Assembly (NCBI GenBank): GCA_012927625.1
Contig: JABBOV010000025.1
Coordinates: 1 to 64,000, forward strand
Direction: 5' to 3'
Length of the DNA: 64,000 nt
DNA from: Glaciimonas sp.
GTDB taxonomy: Bacteria; Pseudomonadota; Gammaproteobacteria; Burkholderiales; Burkholderiaceae_D
Position numbers and translations under genes: made by a program. This document shows positions 55,413 to 64,000 of the stretch, in pieces. Under the pieces are notes generated by a model. That model saw only the letters and a program-made list of their open reading frames with translations. It was not told where the DNA came from and did no database searches. The stretch's first letter is position 1. The number at the start of each line of letters is the position of its first letter.

Positions 55413-56261
55413 TCAGTACACCCGCTTTTCTAGCTTTAGCTTCTGCAAAATTGTGCTGGAGATTTCTTCTATCGATTTTGTGGTGGAAGACAACCAATGT
55501 ATTCCCTCCCGCTTCATCATCGCCTCTGCCTCGTTGACCTCAAAGCGGCAGTTTTCCAAGGCTGCATACTTGCTGCCAGGGAGCCGTTCGTTGCGGATTA
55601 CGCACAAGCGTTCCGGCGTAATGCTCAGGCCAAAAATCTTGGATTTATACTTCAGCAAGGCCGAAGGCATTTTGCCGCGCTCAAAATCTTCTGGTATCAG
55701 CGGATAGTTCGCTGACTTGATGCCATATTGCATCGCCAGAAACAGGCTGGTCGGGGTTTTTCCCGAGCGCGATACGCCGACCAGGATCACGTCGGCGCTG
55801 GACAGGTTCTTGTGCGACTGTCCGTCATCGTGGATCAGCGAAAAATTGATCGCTTCGATACGGTTTTTGTAAGCTTCTGAATTGGCAATGTCCTGGCCAC
55901 GACCGATGGTGTGGGTCGATTTGATCCCCAATTCCTGTTCCAGCGGACCGACGAAGGTCTGGATCAAGTCCATATACATGCATTTGGTATTGCGAATAAT
56001 CTGTGAAAGATCTTCCTTGACTAGCGTAGAGAAAATGATTGGTGGCATGCCTTCCTGCTCAAAGGTTTCATTGATTTTATCCGCGGCGTAATGTGCCTTA
56101 TCGAGGTCGTCAATGAAGGGTAAGCGCACCTGCTTGAAGCGCAGATTGAACTGTGTCAGCACCGCATGGCCGAAAGCCTCGGCAGTAATTCCGGTGCCGT
56201 CAGAGACAAAAAAAACGGTGCGATCGAATGCTGCAGGCTGAGTGATCGAAATAGCTGGCAT
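55413..56261 (-). CDS. ppsR: PEP synthase regulatory protein (kinase/phosphotransferase)
   Basis: This 282-residue DUF299-family protein starts FFVSDGTGITAEAFGHAVLTQF. It has the P-loop GVSRSGKTPTSLFLA in its central part and a C-terminal GSKYAALENCRFEVNEAEAMM block. It phosphorylates PEP synthase with ADP to inactivate it and reverses this with phosphate. It is divergent from ppsA across about 170 bases, the usual layout in betaproteobacteria. Confidence 0.95.
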   Translation of the reverse strand: MPAISITQPAAFDRTVFFVSDGTGITAEAFGHAVLTQFNLRFKQVRLPFIDDLDKAHYAADKINETFEQEGMPPIIFSTLVKEDLSQIIRNTKCMYMDLIQTFVGPLEQELGIKSTHTIGRGQDIANSEAYKNRIEAINFSLIHDDGQSHKNLSSADVILVGVSRSGKTPTSLFLAMQYGIKSANYPLIPEDFERGKMPSALLKYKSKIFGLSITPERLCVIRNERLPGSKYAALENCRFEVNEAEAMMKREGIHWLSSTTKSIEEISSTILQKLKLEKRVY

Positions 56262-56435
56262 GGGGCCTTAAAAGAGTGGTTGTGCTAAAAATAGAATGCC
56301 TGCCGATAAAAACCAATCGCAGCATGTAAAATGCTGCTCATTGGGTTGCGTCAAGTTGCTCTTATAAGAATAACAAAAAGAAGGGGGCAACGACGATGCG
56401 CATGAAGATTTCTTATCATCAAACTAGAGGTTGTT

Positions 56436-58862
56436 ATGTCCAACGCAGTACTTACCGGGGTGTCTACGAAAGCCACTTACGTGGCCTCATTTGAAAATTT
56501 GCGTATGACGGATGTCGATTCAGTCGGCGGCAAAAATGCATCATTAGGCGAAATGATCAGCCAATTGGCAGGCGCAGGAGTGCGCGTGCCGGGCGGTTTT
56601 GCCACTACTGCCCAAGCTTTTCGGGATTTCCTGTCATATAGCGCGAACGGCGGTCAGACGCTAGCTGACCGCATTGCGCAGCGTTTGTCCAGTCTGAACA
56701 TTGACGATGTCCGGGCCTTGGCTCAGGCCGGTGCTGAAATCCGTCAGTGGATCATTGATACACCTTTCCAGCCACAGCTTGAAAATGAAATTAACACCTT
56801 TTATGAACAACTTGTAGCGGACTCTTCAAGCGAAATGTCATTCGCCGTGCGGTCCTCGGCTACTGCTGAAGATTTACCGGATGCATCTTTTGCCGGCCAG
56901 CAGGAAACCTTCCTGAACGTGGTCGGCATCGATAATATTCTCGAAGCAATGAAACATGTGTTTGCTTCGCTGTATAACGATCGCGCCATTTCCTATCGCG
57001 TTCACAAGGGCTTCACGCATGCGGAAGTGGCATTGTCTGCCGGTGTGCAGCGCATGGTGCGTTCCGATCTCGGCTCGGCTGGCGTGATGTTTACGCTCGA
57101 TACCGAATCAGGTTTCAAGGATGTGGTTTTTATTACCTCCAGTTATGGACTGGGCGAAACGGTAGTGCAGGGTGCGGTCAATCCAGACGAGTTCTATGTC
57201 CACAAACCGATGCTGAAGCTGGGTAAATCACCCGTGATTCGCCGAAATATCGGTTCCAAACTGCTCAAGATGGAATTTACCGGCGAAGCCAAGGCTGGGC
57301 GCTCAGTGCGGACGGTGGATGTGCCAATCGAACTGCGCAACCGCTATTCTCTGAACGACCAAGAAATAGTGGAACTGGCTAAATATGCGGTCATTATCGA
57401 GAACCATTACCAGCGGCCGATGGATATTGAATGGGGCAAAGATGGTCGCGATGGCAAGTTGTACATCTTGCAAGCACGCCCGGAAACGGTAAAGTCGCAG
57501 CAGAAAGAAACGGATGCCCAGCAGCGTTTCAAGCTCAGAAGTACTGGCACAGTACTAGCAAGCGGTCGTGCGATTGGGCAGAAAATCGGTGCCGGCCCAG
57601 TGCGCGTGATTCACGACTCAGCCGACATGGAGCGGGTCCAACCCGGCGATGTGCTGGTCACGGACATGACCGATCCGAACTGGGAACCGGTCATGAAGCG
57701 GGCTGCCGCCATAGTTACCAACCGCGGCGGGCGCACCTGTCACGCCGCAATCATTGCGCGTGAATTGGGCGTTCCTGCGGTAGTCGGATGCGGTAATGCG
57801 ACCGAATTGCTCAAGGAAGGCACACTGGTCACGGTATCCTGCGCCGAGGGCGATGAAGGCAAAATCTATGACGGTTTGCTGGAAACCGAAGTCACTGAAG
57901 TGGCGCGCGGCGAATTGCCGAAACTGCCGCTGAAAATCATGATGAATGTCGGCAATCCGCAACTGGCGTTCGATTTTCAATCGATTCCGAATGCCGGTGT
58001 CGGCTTGGCGCGCCTGGAATTCATCATCAACAACAATATCGGCGTCCATCCAAAGGCGATTCTGGAATATCCGAATATCGATCCTGCGTTGAAGAAAGCG
58101 GTTGAATCGGTAGCACGCGGTCACGCTTCGCCGAAGGCGTTTTATGTTGACAAACTGGCCGAAGGAATCGCCACTATAGCAGCGGCTTTCTGGCCCAAGC
58201 CAGTGATCGTGCGCCTATCCGACTTCAAGTCAAATGAGTACAAAAAACTCATCGGCGGTTCGCGTTATGAACCCGACGAAGAAAATCCGATGCTGGGCTT
58301 TCGCGGCGCTGCGCGCTATCTGGCCGACGATTTTGCCGAATCATTTGAAATGGAATGTCTGGCCATGAAGCGGGTACGTAACGAAATGGGATTGACCAAC
58401 GTCGAAATCATGATTCCATTCGTGCGCACGCTGGGGCAAGCCGAAAAAGTGATCGGCCTGCTGGGCAAGAACGGCCTCAAACGCGGTCAGGATGGTTTGC
58501 GCGTCATCATGATGTGTGAAGTGCCTTCGAATGCGATTCTAGCCGAACAATTCCTGGAGCATTTTGACGGCTTCTCCATCGGCTCTAATGATCTGACCCA
58601 GCTAACGCTCGGCCTGGACCGGGATTCCGGCATGGCATTGCTGGCAGCCGATTTTGATGAACGCGACCTGGCTGTGCTTGCGTTGATCTCGCAGGCTATC
58701 ACCGCCTGCCGCGCACAAGGCAAATATATCGGAATTTGCGGTCAAGGGCCGTCAGACCATCCTGATTTTGCCGAGTGGCTCTTGAAACAGGGTATCGAGT
58801 CGATTTCGCTTAACCCGGATACGGTAATCGATACCTGGCAAGCGTTGGCTGCGCTGAAATAA
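56436..58862 (+). CDS. ppsA: Phosphoenolpyruvate synthase
   Basis: This 808-residue three-domain enzyme has an N-terminal ATP-grasp nucleotide-binding domain ([19 protein letters not shown] near 30; [20 protein letters not shown]). The swivelling phosphohistidine domain carries [15 protein letters not shown] (His about 436). The C-terminal PEP/pyruvate barrel ends with [16 protein letters not shown], holding the catalytic cysteine. It converts pyruvate and ATP to PEP for gluconeogenesis, controlled by the divergent ppsR product. Confidence 0.97.
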   Translation: MSNAVLTGVSTKATYVASFENLRMTDVDSVGGKNASLGEMISQLAGAGVRVPGGFATTAQAFRDFLSYSANGGQTLADRIAQRLSSLNIDDVRALAQAGAEIRQWIIDTPFQPQLENEINTFYEQLVADSSSEMSFAVRSSATAEDLPDASFAGQQETFLNVVGIDNILEAMKHVFASLYNDRAISYRVHKGFTHAEVALSAGVQRMVRSDLGSAGVMFTLDTESGFKDVVFITSSYGLGETVVQGAVNPDEFYVHKPMLKLGKSPVIRRNIGSKLLKMEFTGEAKAGRSVRTVDVPIELRNRYSLNDQEIVELAKYAVIIENHYQRPMDIEWGKDGRDGKLYILQARPETVKSQQKETDAQQRFKLRSTGTVLASGRAIGQKIGAGPVRVIHDSADMERVQPGDVLVTDMTDPNWEPVMKRAAAIVTNRGGRTCHAAIIARELGVPAVVGCGNATELLKEGTLVTVSCAEGDEGKIYDGLLETEVTEVARGELPKLPLKIMMNVGNPQLAFDFQSIPNAGVGLARLEFIINNNIGVHPKAILEYPNIDPALKKAVESVARGHASPKAFYVDKLAEGIATIAAAFWPKPVIVRLSDFKSNEYKKLIGGSRYEPDEENPMLGFRGAARYLADDFAESFEMECLAMKRVRNEMGLTNVEIMIPFVRTLGQAEKVIGLLGKNGLKRGQDGLRVIMMCEVPSNAILAEQFLEHFDGFSIGSNDLTQLTLGLDRDSGMALLAADFDERDLAVLALISQAITACRAQGKYIGICGQGPSDHPDFAEWLLKQGIESISLNPDTVIDTWQALAALK

Positions 58863-58880
58863 AATTTGTTTCCATTCTGA

Positions 58881-58911
58881 AAACGCGAGCATCAAGCTCG
58901 CGTTTTTTTTA
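58881..58911 (+). terminator. Rho-independent terminator of ppsA
   Basis: AACGCGAGC-ATCAA-GCTCGCGTT is a strong stem-loop followed by seven further T residues, 18 bases after the ppsA stop codon. Confidence 0.93.
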
Positions 58912-59007
58912 GCCTATGATGGTATTAATTTGTTTTCAAGAATGCGTACTGGATTATTTTCATAATGAAAAATCGCTTATTTCACAACCCGCAAAAAGGA
59001 GCATCGG

Positions 59008-59436
59008 ATGCCTGACTGGATGACCTGGTTTGGCATGGCGGGCATCCTCGTCATTGCCGAAATATTCACCGGTACATTTTATTTACTGATGATTGCATTA
59101 GGCGCGCTAGCCGGCGGCGCAGTAGCGTTGACCGGTTTTGTGTTCTCACTGCAAATGGTGATTGCGGCGATCGTGGGGGCAATCGCAACTTTCTTATTGC
59201 GTAGAAGCAGCTTTGGAAAGCAGCGCAAACTGCCTACCGGGCGCGACCCGAATGTCAACCTTGACATCGGGCAAACCGTGCATGTCGAGCAATGGCAGGA
59301 TAATCATGCGCGTATCATGTATCGAGGTGCCATGTGGGACATTGAACTGATGCCAGGCGCAGCAGCAATTGCCGGTGCTTTCGTCATTCGTGAAATACGC
59401 GGCAGTCACTTGATTGTCGCCAACTCCGTACCATAA
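59008..59436 (+). CDS. NfeD-family membrane protein
   Basis: This 142-residue protein has three hydrophobic segments (about 5-75) and then a C-terminal OB-fold-like domain with VEQWQDNHARIMYRGAMWDI, typical of NfeD. The LAGGAVALTGFVFSLQMVIAAIVGAIATF run is the membrane part. NfeD proteins are almost always encoded with a stomatin/SPFH partner, as here 10 bases downstream, and the pair is thought to act in membrane microdomains or quality control. Confidence 0.88.
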   Translation: MPDWMTWFGMAGILVIAEIFTGTFYLLMIALGALAGGAVALTGFVFSLQMVIAAIVGAIATFLLRRSSFGKQRKLPTGRDPNVNLDIGQTVHVEQWQDNHARIMYRGAMWDIELMPGAAAIAGAFVIREIRGSHLIVANSVP

Positions 59437-59446
59437 AGGACATACC

Positions 59447-60373
59447 ATGGCTTTTGATTTCAGCAGCATTTCCATCATCTTGTTCATTCTGGCGATTATT
59501 TTTGTCGTCAAGACCATCAACGTCGTACCGCAGCAGCATGCCTGGGTAGTCGAGCGTTTTGGCAAGTATCACGGCACGCTGGCGCCAGGTCTGAACATCG
59601 TTTTGCCGTTCATCGATCGGATCGCCTACAAGCATTCACTGAAGGAAATCCCGATGGACGTTCCTAGTCAGGTTTGCATAACGAAAGATAATACGCAACT
59701 GGAAGTCGATGGCATCCTGTATTTTCAAGTGACCGACCCGATGCGTGCTTCGTATGGTTCTTCAAATTATATTTACGCCGTGTCGCAACTGGCACAAACC
59801 ACGCTGCGTAGCGTAATTGGCAAGATGGAACTGGACAAGACGTTCGAAGAACGTGCGCACATCAATCTGAGCGTCGTCAGCTCAATCGATGAATCGGCTT
59901 CAAATTGGGGCGTGAAAGTACTGCGCTACGAGATCAAGGATTTGACCCCGCCCAAGGAAATTTTGCATTCAATGCAGGCGCAGATTACCGCCGAACGCGA
60001 AAAGCGGGCCTTGATTGCCGCTTCCGAAGGACGCAAGCAAGAGCAGATCAATATCGCAACCGGCGAGAGAGAAGCATCGATAGCCAAGTCTGAGGGCGAA
60101 AAACAAGCGTCGATTAATCGGGCGGAAGGTCAGGCCGCAGCGATCGTCTTCCTGGCCGAGGCCAGCGCAGATGCAATTCGCAAGACTGCTGCCGCAATCC
60201 GGGAGCCGGGTGGTGCGGATGCGGTGAATCTGAAAGTGGCAGAGCAATACGTCAGCGCCTTTGCCAATTTGGCCAAGACGAATAATTCGATTATTGTTCC
60301 AGCCAATTTGAGCGATATCAGCAGTTTGATTGCGAGTGCTTTGCAAGTCGTTAAATCACAGCAAAAATCCTGA
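59447..60373 (+). CDS. SPFH-domain stomatin/paraslipin-like protein
   Basis: This 308-residue protein starts at ATG 59447; an in-frame ATG at 59414 overlaps the NfeD gene. An N-terminal hydrophobic anchor (about 3-20) is followed by the SPFH domain (about 25-220, with VPQQHAWVVERFGKYHGTLAPGLNI and RSVIGKMELDKTFEERAHIN) and an Ala/Glu-rich coiled coil with EREASIAKSEGEKQAS. It forms membrane scaffolds with NfeD. It is encoded just before the convergent smpB. Confidence 0.9.
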   Translation: MAFDFSSISIILFILAIIFVVKTINVVPQQHAWVVERFGKYHGTLAPGLNIVLPFIDRIAYKHSLKEIPMDVPSQVCITKDNTQLEVDGILYFQVTDPMRASYGSSNYIYAVSQLAQTTLRSVIGKMELDKTFEERAHINLSVVSSIDESASNWGVKVLRYEIKDLTPPKEILHSMQAQITAEREKRALIAASEGRKQEQINIATGEREASIAKSEGEKQASINRAEGQAAAIVFLAEASADAIRKTAAAIREPGGADAVNLKVAEQYVSAFANLAKTNNSIIVPANLSDISSLIASALQVVKSQQKS

Positions 60374-60484
60374 TAGAGACTAACCATTAGCGATTGGAAG
60401 CCGTGCCAAAACGGCTGCTAATTTCATTTTTTATACAAATCAGCCAGACCAGAAGTTTCGGTGCATTTTGTATGTACACGCATA

Positions 60485-60553
60485 TGTATTAAATTTATGT
60501 CAATAAAATAAAGCGGACAATGCCATGTTTTATGGCATACCCCCTTTTTTATT
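60485..60553 (+). repeat. Conserved intergenic motif, copy 4
   Basis: TGTATTAAA, then GCGGA 28 bases on at 60513, then 19 bases and ATAC-C-CCCTTTTTTT. ATGCCAT and ATGGCAT form a 7-bp hairpin within the interval. It lies between the convergent stomatin and smpB genes. Confidence 0.65.
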
Positions 60554-60584
60554 AATTTAAAGCGTGTAGAGCAATGGTTTTTAC

Positions 60585-61034
60585 TTAACGGAAATTCTGT
60601 TTCATGATTTGCTGTTGCTCGCGCTGCCAATCGCGCGATTTTTCGGTGTCGCGCTTGTCGTGCAGCTTCTTGCCTTTAGCCAGTCCGATTTCACACTTGA
60701 CGCGTCCCCGTACGAAGTGCAGGTTGATCGGCACCAGAGTGTAGCCGGAGCGTTCGACCTTGCTGACCAACTTACTGATTTCGGCAGCATGCAGCAACAA
60801 CTTACGTGTGCGCAAGGCTTCTGGGTGGACGTGGGTGGAGGCGCTTAATAGCGCGCTGATATGGGCGCCGAACAGAAATATTTCGCCGTCACGCACAATC
60901 ACATAGGCTTCCTTGAGTTGAACCCGTCCGGCGCGTATGGACTTGGCTTCCCAGCCATGCAGGACGACACCAGCTTCGAAGCGCTCCTCAATAAAGTAGT
61001 CATGAAAAGCTTTTCTGTTGTCAACGATGGTCAT
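60585..61034 (-). CDS. smpB: SsrA-binding protein SmpB
   Basis: This 149-residue protein has the SmpB oligonucleotide-binding fold with [41 protein letters not shown] and [18 protein letters not shown]. The basic C-terminal tail [20 protein letters not shown] normally forms a helix in the mRNA channel. It loads tmRNA onto stalled ribosomes. No ssrA gene is seen in this window. Confidence 0.96.
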   Translation of the reverse strand: MTIVDNRKAFHDYFIEERFEAGVVLHGWEAKSIRAGRVQLKEAYVIVRDGEIFLFGAHISALLSASTHVHPEALRTRKLLLHAAEISKLVSKVERSGYTLVPINLHFVRGRVKCEIGLAKGKKLHDKRDTEKSRDWQREQQQIMKQNFR

Positions 61035-61097
61035 GTGATGGGGTAATAAGGGGAGTCGGTTAGAATTCGTGTAATTTTACCAAACGGTTGAGATTCG

Positions 61098-61529
61098 ATG
61101 GCAGTCGTACATAAATCAGTAATTGTAGGTTATAGCGCCGAGCAGATGTTTGCTCTGGTTGACAAGGTGGAGGATTATCCACGCTTTCTGCCCTGGTGCG
61201 GCGGTACGGAGGTGCGCGATCGCGCAGCCGGTGGGCTGGTTGCAGCCATCGCCATACATTATCACGGGCTCAAGCAATCTTTTACAACTAAGAATACCAA
61301 TGTCCAGCCGACATCAATTCAAATGCGTTTGCTGGAAGGTCCATTCCGGCAATTACAGGGTTCCTGGGTCTTCAAGCCGCTGCGCGAAGATGCTTGCAAG
61401 ATTGAATTCGATTTGGAATATGAGTTTTCCAACCGGATTCTGGATAAACTTATCGGGCCGGTGTTCGGCATGATCGCCAACAGTTTCGTCGAATCGTTTT
61501 GCAAAAGGGCAGAGGCAGTGTATGGATAA
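61098..61529 (+). CDS. ratA: SRPBCC protein RatA (CoQ-binding type)
   Basis: This 143-residue START-like protein has VIVGYSAEQMFALVDKVEDY, PRFLPWCGGTEVRDR and the C-terminal LDKLIGPVFGMIANSFVESFCKRAE, typical of the COQ10/RatA family. In bacteria it has been described both as a ubiquinone-related factor and as a ribosome-association toxin (RatA). It overlaps the next gene by 8 bases, and the smpB gene is divergent. Confidence 0.88.
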   Translation: MAVVHKSVIVGYSAEQMFALVDKVEDYPRFLPWCGGTEVRDRAAGGLVAAIAIHYHGLKQSFTTKNTNVQPTSIQMRLLEGPFRQLQGSWVFKPLREDACKIEFDLEYEFSNRILDKLIGPVFGMIANSFVESFCKRAEAVYG

Positions 61530-61818
61530 AGCCGCTGAAAATGTGCAAGTGCAGGTGTGTTACGCGGAATCGGAAATTCAGCTATTGCGCGACGTTAGCG
61601 TGCCGCAGGGAACCAACTTGCAAGCAGCCATTATGCAAAGCGGGATACTGCGCGATATGCCGGAAATTGACTTATTGGCGTGCCGTGTCGGTATTTACGC
61701 CAAACTCAAAACTTTGGAGACGATTCTGCGAAACGGCGACCGGGTCGAGATTTATCGGCCATTAATAGCCGACCCGAAAGAGTCCCGTCGTCGCCGTGCG
61801 GACAGAAAACTAGAGTAA
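61522..61818 (+). CDS. ratB: RnfH/RatB-family protein
   Basis: This 98-residue beta-grasp protein has VCYAESEIQLLRDVSVPQGT and DLLACRVGIYAKLKTLETIL, then VEIYRPLIADPKESRRRRAD, the ubiquitin-like RnfH family pattern. It overlaps the ratA stop by 8 bases, so the two are translated together. Its cellular role is not established. Confidence 0.87.
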   Translation: MDKAAENVQVQVCYAESEIQLLRDVSVPQGTNLQAAIMQSGILRDMPEIDLLACRVGIYAKLKTLETILRNGDRVEIYRPLIADPKESRRRRADRKLE

Positions 61819-61852
61819 ATCACACACAGTATGTAAGGCACCGTATCAGCGC

Positions 61853-62386
61853 TCATTTGCATTCGCTGAGAATTCTCTTTGTGTCGCGCAATTCCTGGGC
61901 GCGGTTTGCGTCGCTGAGATAAACACGTTGGCCGTCTTTTCCCTGCTGCGCGATACGTTGACCGGAATCGAGCGCTTTCTGATATGCAGTGGCGCGCTCG
62001 CAATTTTTGCTTTTATCGGCCGCAATTTGCGCTTCATTGGCTGTTTTTTTGTCTTTTTCAGCTTGTTCCAACCTGCGTTTCTGGAAGTCAGCATTTTTTT
62101 CAGCTGTGGTTAGCGGCAGCTTCGCTTTTGCGGCAGCTGCCGCCGCATTGTCGCTCTGGTCCGGCATTTTCTCGGGCGCAACACCGGGGACCAATCTTTG
62201 CGCCACCGCGCCGGGAGATTTTAGAATATGACTATTTGGCACAGCTGGCGGCGGCGGCATGTTTGAATACTGCTTTACACCTTTATCATCGAGCCATACA
62301 TACTGGGCAACAGCATGGTACGACAGGATGAGTAGCAGGCTGGCAATAGTCGATGCGGCGATGCGTTTAAGGTATAAGTGGTTCAT
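61853..62386 (-). CDS. DUF4124-domain protein, exported
   Basis: This 177-residue protein has an N-terminal hydrophobic export signal (about 5-27, cleavage near YHAVA-QY), followed by the DUF4124 core YVWLDDKGVKQYSNMPPPP, whose QYSDxPP pattern is typical. The C-terminal half is Lys/Gln/Ala-rich with NADFQKRRLEQAEKDKKTA, a predicted helix or coil. It is a periplasmic protein of unknown function; related short proteins are common in Burkholderiales. Confidence 0.85.
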   Translation of the reverse strand: MNHLYLKRIAASTIASLLLILSYHAVAQYVWLDDKGVKQYSNMPPPPAVPNSHILKSPGAVAQRLVPGVAPEKMPDQSDNAAAAAAKAKLPLTTAEKNADFQKRRLEQAEKDKKTANEAQIAADKSKNCERATAYQKALDSGQRIAQQGKDGQRVYLSDANRAQELRDTKRILSECK

Positions 62387-62566
62387 TGTGCCTAGCTGGT
62401 TCAGGCAGCCGAAGAATGTTGCTGCATGCTGGTTTTATGGAAACAGGAAAGAAACATTAAAATGCAAACCATAGGATTGATGTGCTGATTTACATCACTA
62501 ATTTACGTCTTATAATCCATCGCAATCGCGTTTCTAACCGAAAATATTATATAGAAATACAGTGCA

Positions 62567-63490
62567 ATGGAAAGTAAATGGTTGGAGGATTTTATTTCTC
62601 TGGCGCAAACCCATAGCTTCAGCCGTTCGGCAGAGCAGCGTCATGTTACGCAATCGGCGTTCTCGCGCCGCATTAAATCGCTTGAAGCCTGGATCGGCAT
62701 CGATCTGATCGACCGCACTTCATTTCCTACCAGTTTGACGCGGGAAGGGCATCTGTTTTATGAGCAGGCCATTGCCATGCTCGGTCAGATCAACGATGTC
62801 AGAGCATTGTTGCGCGAGAATCGTGCCAGCACTGAATCTTCGATTGATTTTGCAGTTCACCATACGCTGGCGCTGACCTATATCCCCAAATGGCTAATAG
62901 ACTTGAAATCCGGCATCGGCCCATTCGGTGCGCGGCTGGCAGCATTCAATGTGCATGATGCCGTGTTGGTGTTATCCGAAGGCGGTTGTGATCTACTGCT
63001 GACTTTTTACCATCCGCTCCAACCATTGCAACTTGATGCCAGCCGTTATGACATGATGATTGTCGGGTGTGAAAAACTGTGTGCCTTTAGCCGGTGCGAT
63101 CAGGCCGGCCGGCCTGAGTTCGCATTGCCAGGGAGCGTCAGTGCGCCGTTGCCGTACTTATCCTATGCTAGCGCGGCCTATTTCGGTCGGATTGTCGATT
63201 TAATCCAGGCCGATGCCCTAGTGCCACTGCATCTGGAAAAATGCTATGAGACGGGAACCGCGGAAGCTTTGAAGATGATGGCGCTGGAAGGTCATGGCCT
63301 TGCATTCCTGCCGGAGTCGGCTGTCGCGCAGGAACTCGCGCAGCAGCGACTGGTGCGCGCAGATAGCCCGCAACTACGCTGGGAAGCTGACATGGAAATT
63401 CGCTTGTACCGCGAAAAGCCCTCTAGCCAAAAACCGGGTAAGCGCCTGGTTGCGCAGTTATGGGATTACTTGTATTCGCATCAAGCCTAA
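62567..63490 (+). CDS. LysR-family transcriptional regulator
   Basis: This 307-residue LysR protein has the N-terminal winged helix-turn-helix WLEDFISLAQTHSFSRSAEQ and RHVTQSAFSRRIKSLEAWIG and the effector-binding domain from about 90. It is followed by a 250-base region and the start of a peptide-binding-protein gene in the same direction, so it may regulate that transporter. Divergence from DUF4124 leaves about 180 bases of promoter region. Confidence 0.9.
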   Translation: MESKWLEDFISLAQTHSFSRSAEQRHVTQSAFSRRIKSLEAWIGIDLIDRTSFPTSLTREGHLFYEQAIAMLGQINDVRALLRENRASTESSIDFAVHHTLALTYIPKWLIDLKSGIGPFGARLAAFNVHDAVLVLSEGGCDLLLTFYHPLQPLQLDASRYDMMIVGCEKLCAFSRCDQAGRPEFALPGSVSAPLPYLSYASAAYFGRIVDLIQADALVPLHLEKCYETGTAEALKMMALEGHGLAFLPESAVAQELAQQRLVRADSPQLRWEADMEIRLYREKPSSQKPGKRLVAQLWDYLYSHQA

Positions 63491-63573
63491 TCTGGGCGCC
63501 CGCTAACTGGTTTGCCACCTAACTTCCGTTCAGATATTTTTTCTGGTATTTGCCACAACCTCAGTAAAAATCT

Positions 63574-63611
63574 CAGTCATTGTTTGCATAGCCCTATGCA
63601 AACAATGACTG
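63574..63611. promoter_or_regulatory. Perfect 38-nt palindrome before the binding-protein gene
   Basis: CAGTCATTGTTTGCATAG, a CC spacer and its exact complement CTATGCAAACAATGACTG lie 83 bases after the LysR stop and 130 bases before the next start. It lacks a T run on the plus strand, so a regulator-binding site or terminator of unusual type are both possible. Confidence 0.7.
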
Positions 63612-63741
63612 AACTATGGATTGAATTGAATGTATATTCATCCCGGTCTAACCTGAGTGTAGAGTGCTTCAAGCGCTCTCATCCGGTGAGAAATAAAGCG
63701 ATTCAATTCATTGAATTCAATACTAAAGAGGAGAATGGACA

Positions 63742-64000
63742 ATGGGAAAAAATGGGAAATATGTGATCAAGGCTGGCCTGCTTGCAGTCTTGTTTGCTTA
63801 TGCGGGATTTGCGGCGGCGGCGACTAACCTGGTGTATTGCTCGGAAGGCAGCCCGGAAGGTTTTAACCCGCAATTCTTTACCACCGGCACAACCTTCGAT
63901 GCCTCGTCGGTGCCGATGTATAACCGTTTAGTCGAATTCGAACTTGGCACGACCAAGGTTGGTCCTGGGCTGGCAGAATCCTGGGAAGTATCTCCTGACG
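63742..64000 (+). CDS. Peptide ABC transporter substrate-binding protein, partial
   Basis: This frame begins at ATG 63742 behind AAAGAGGAGA. A signal peptide (MGKNGKYVIKAGLLAVLF, cleavage near GFAAAAT) is followed by NLVYCSEGSPEGFNPQFFTT and YNRLVEFELGTTKVGPGLAE, the SBP_bac_5 family start typical of DppA-like dipeptide-binding proteins. The gene runs past the window edge, so only 86 residues are visible. It is downstream of the LysR gene and the 38-nt palindrome. Confidence 0.85.
   Translation, partial: MGKNGKYVIKAGLLAVLFAYAGFAAAATNLVYCSEGSPEGFNPQFFTTGTTFDASSVPMYNRLVEFELGTTKVGPGLAESWEVSPD

Noticed and set aside
60400-61060. A tmRNA (ssrA) gene beside smpB.
   Set aside because: The smpB flanks contain no tRNA-Ala-like ends or a tag reading frame; ssrA must lie elsewhere.
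1-64000. CRISPR arrays, rRNA operons and prophage structural genes.
   Set aside because: No regularly spaced direct repeats, no rRNA sequence and no capsid, tail or terminase-like genes are seen anywhere in the window.

Overview
This window is a bacterial chromosome segment, most probably from a betaproteobacterium of the order Burkholderiales and closest in feel to the Oxalobacteraceae. The evidence is the conserved order rpsB-tsf-pyrH-frr-uppS-cdsA-dxr-rseP-bamA-skp-lpxD-fabZ-lpxA-lpxB-rnhB-TrmH, then ppsR/ppsA, the NfeD/stomatin pair, smpB and ratA/ratB. The family assignment is inference from gene order and protein style, with no database search.

Region 1 (1-15.1 kb) is an accessory catabolic region scarred by mobile DNA. 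It opens with two decayed IS30-type ends that have truncated a membrane-protein gene, then a MarR regulator and a complete branched-chain-amino-acid-type (LIV) ABC importer whose permease LivM and ATPase LivG are fused. A deletion remnant of a second binding-protein gene lies just upstream. A LysR regulator is divergent from a probable CoA-thioester operon: enoyl-CoA hydratase, class III CoA-transferase, aromatic-acid-type MFS importer, thiolase and its OB-fold/zinc-ribbon partner. Together these suggest uptake and beta-oxidation-like breakdown of an aromatic or branched carboxylic acid; the substrate is not known.

Region 2 (15.1-23 kb) is a decaying patchwork: three related IS5-like remnants, a possible Tn3-transposase tail, two intact short-chain dehydrogenases plus one deletion pseudogene, a DHFR-like reductase whose stop codon lies in an IS end, and an aldehyde dehydrogenase. 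It ends at the most striking feature of the window: a tRNA-Leu(UAA) gene interrupted in its anticodon by a 231-nt group I intron of the Azoarcus type. A frameshifted DUF2274 gene (a conjugation-module protein) lies directly against the tRNA 3' end, and a cluster of DnaA boxes follows.

Region 3 (23-39.3 kb) holds housekeeping and stress genes: a guanidinium exporter gene preceded by a guanidine-II (mini-ykkC) riboswitch, an XRE regulator, a methyltransferase, a PEBP protein, CYTH-CHAD, thioredoxin 2, a ribbon-helix-helix regulator with a clear operator next to a PHB-depolymerase-like esterase, AMP nucleosidase, a truncated rRNA methyltransferase, a universal stress protein, a Na+/H+ antiporter-like protein, a kynurenine-formamidase-like hydrolase, and the late cobalamin genes cobT-cobS-cobC.

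Region 4 (39.8-64 kb) is the translation / isoprenoid / outer-membrane-biogenesis superoperon, followed by the PEP synthase locus, NfeD-stomatin, smpB, ratAB, a LysR regulator and the start of a peptide-binding-protein gene. A roughly 68-nt intergenic motif with near-fixed internal spacing occurs five times between 32.6 and 60.6 kb and matches no family I recognise.
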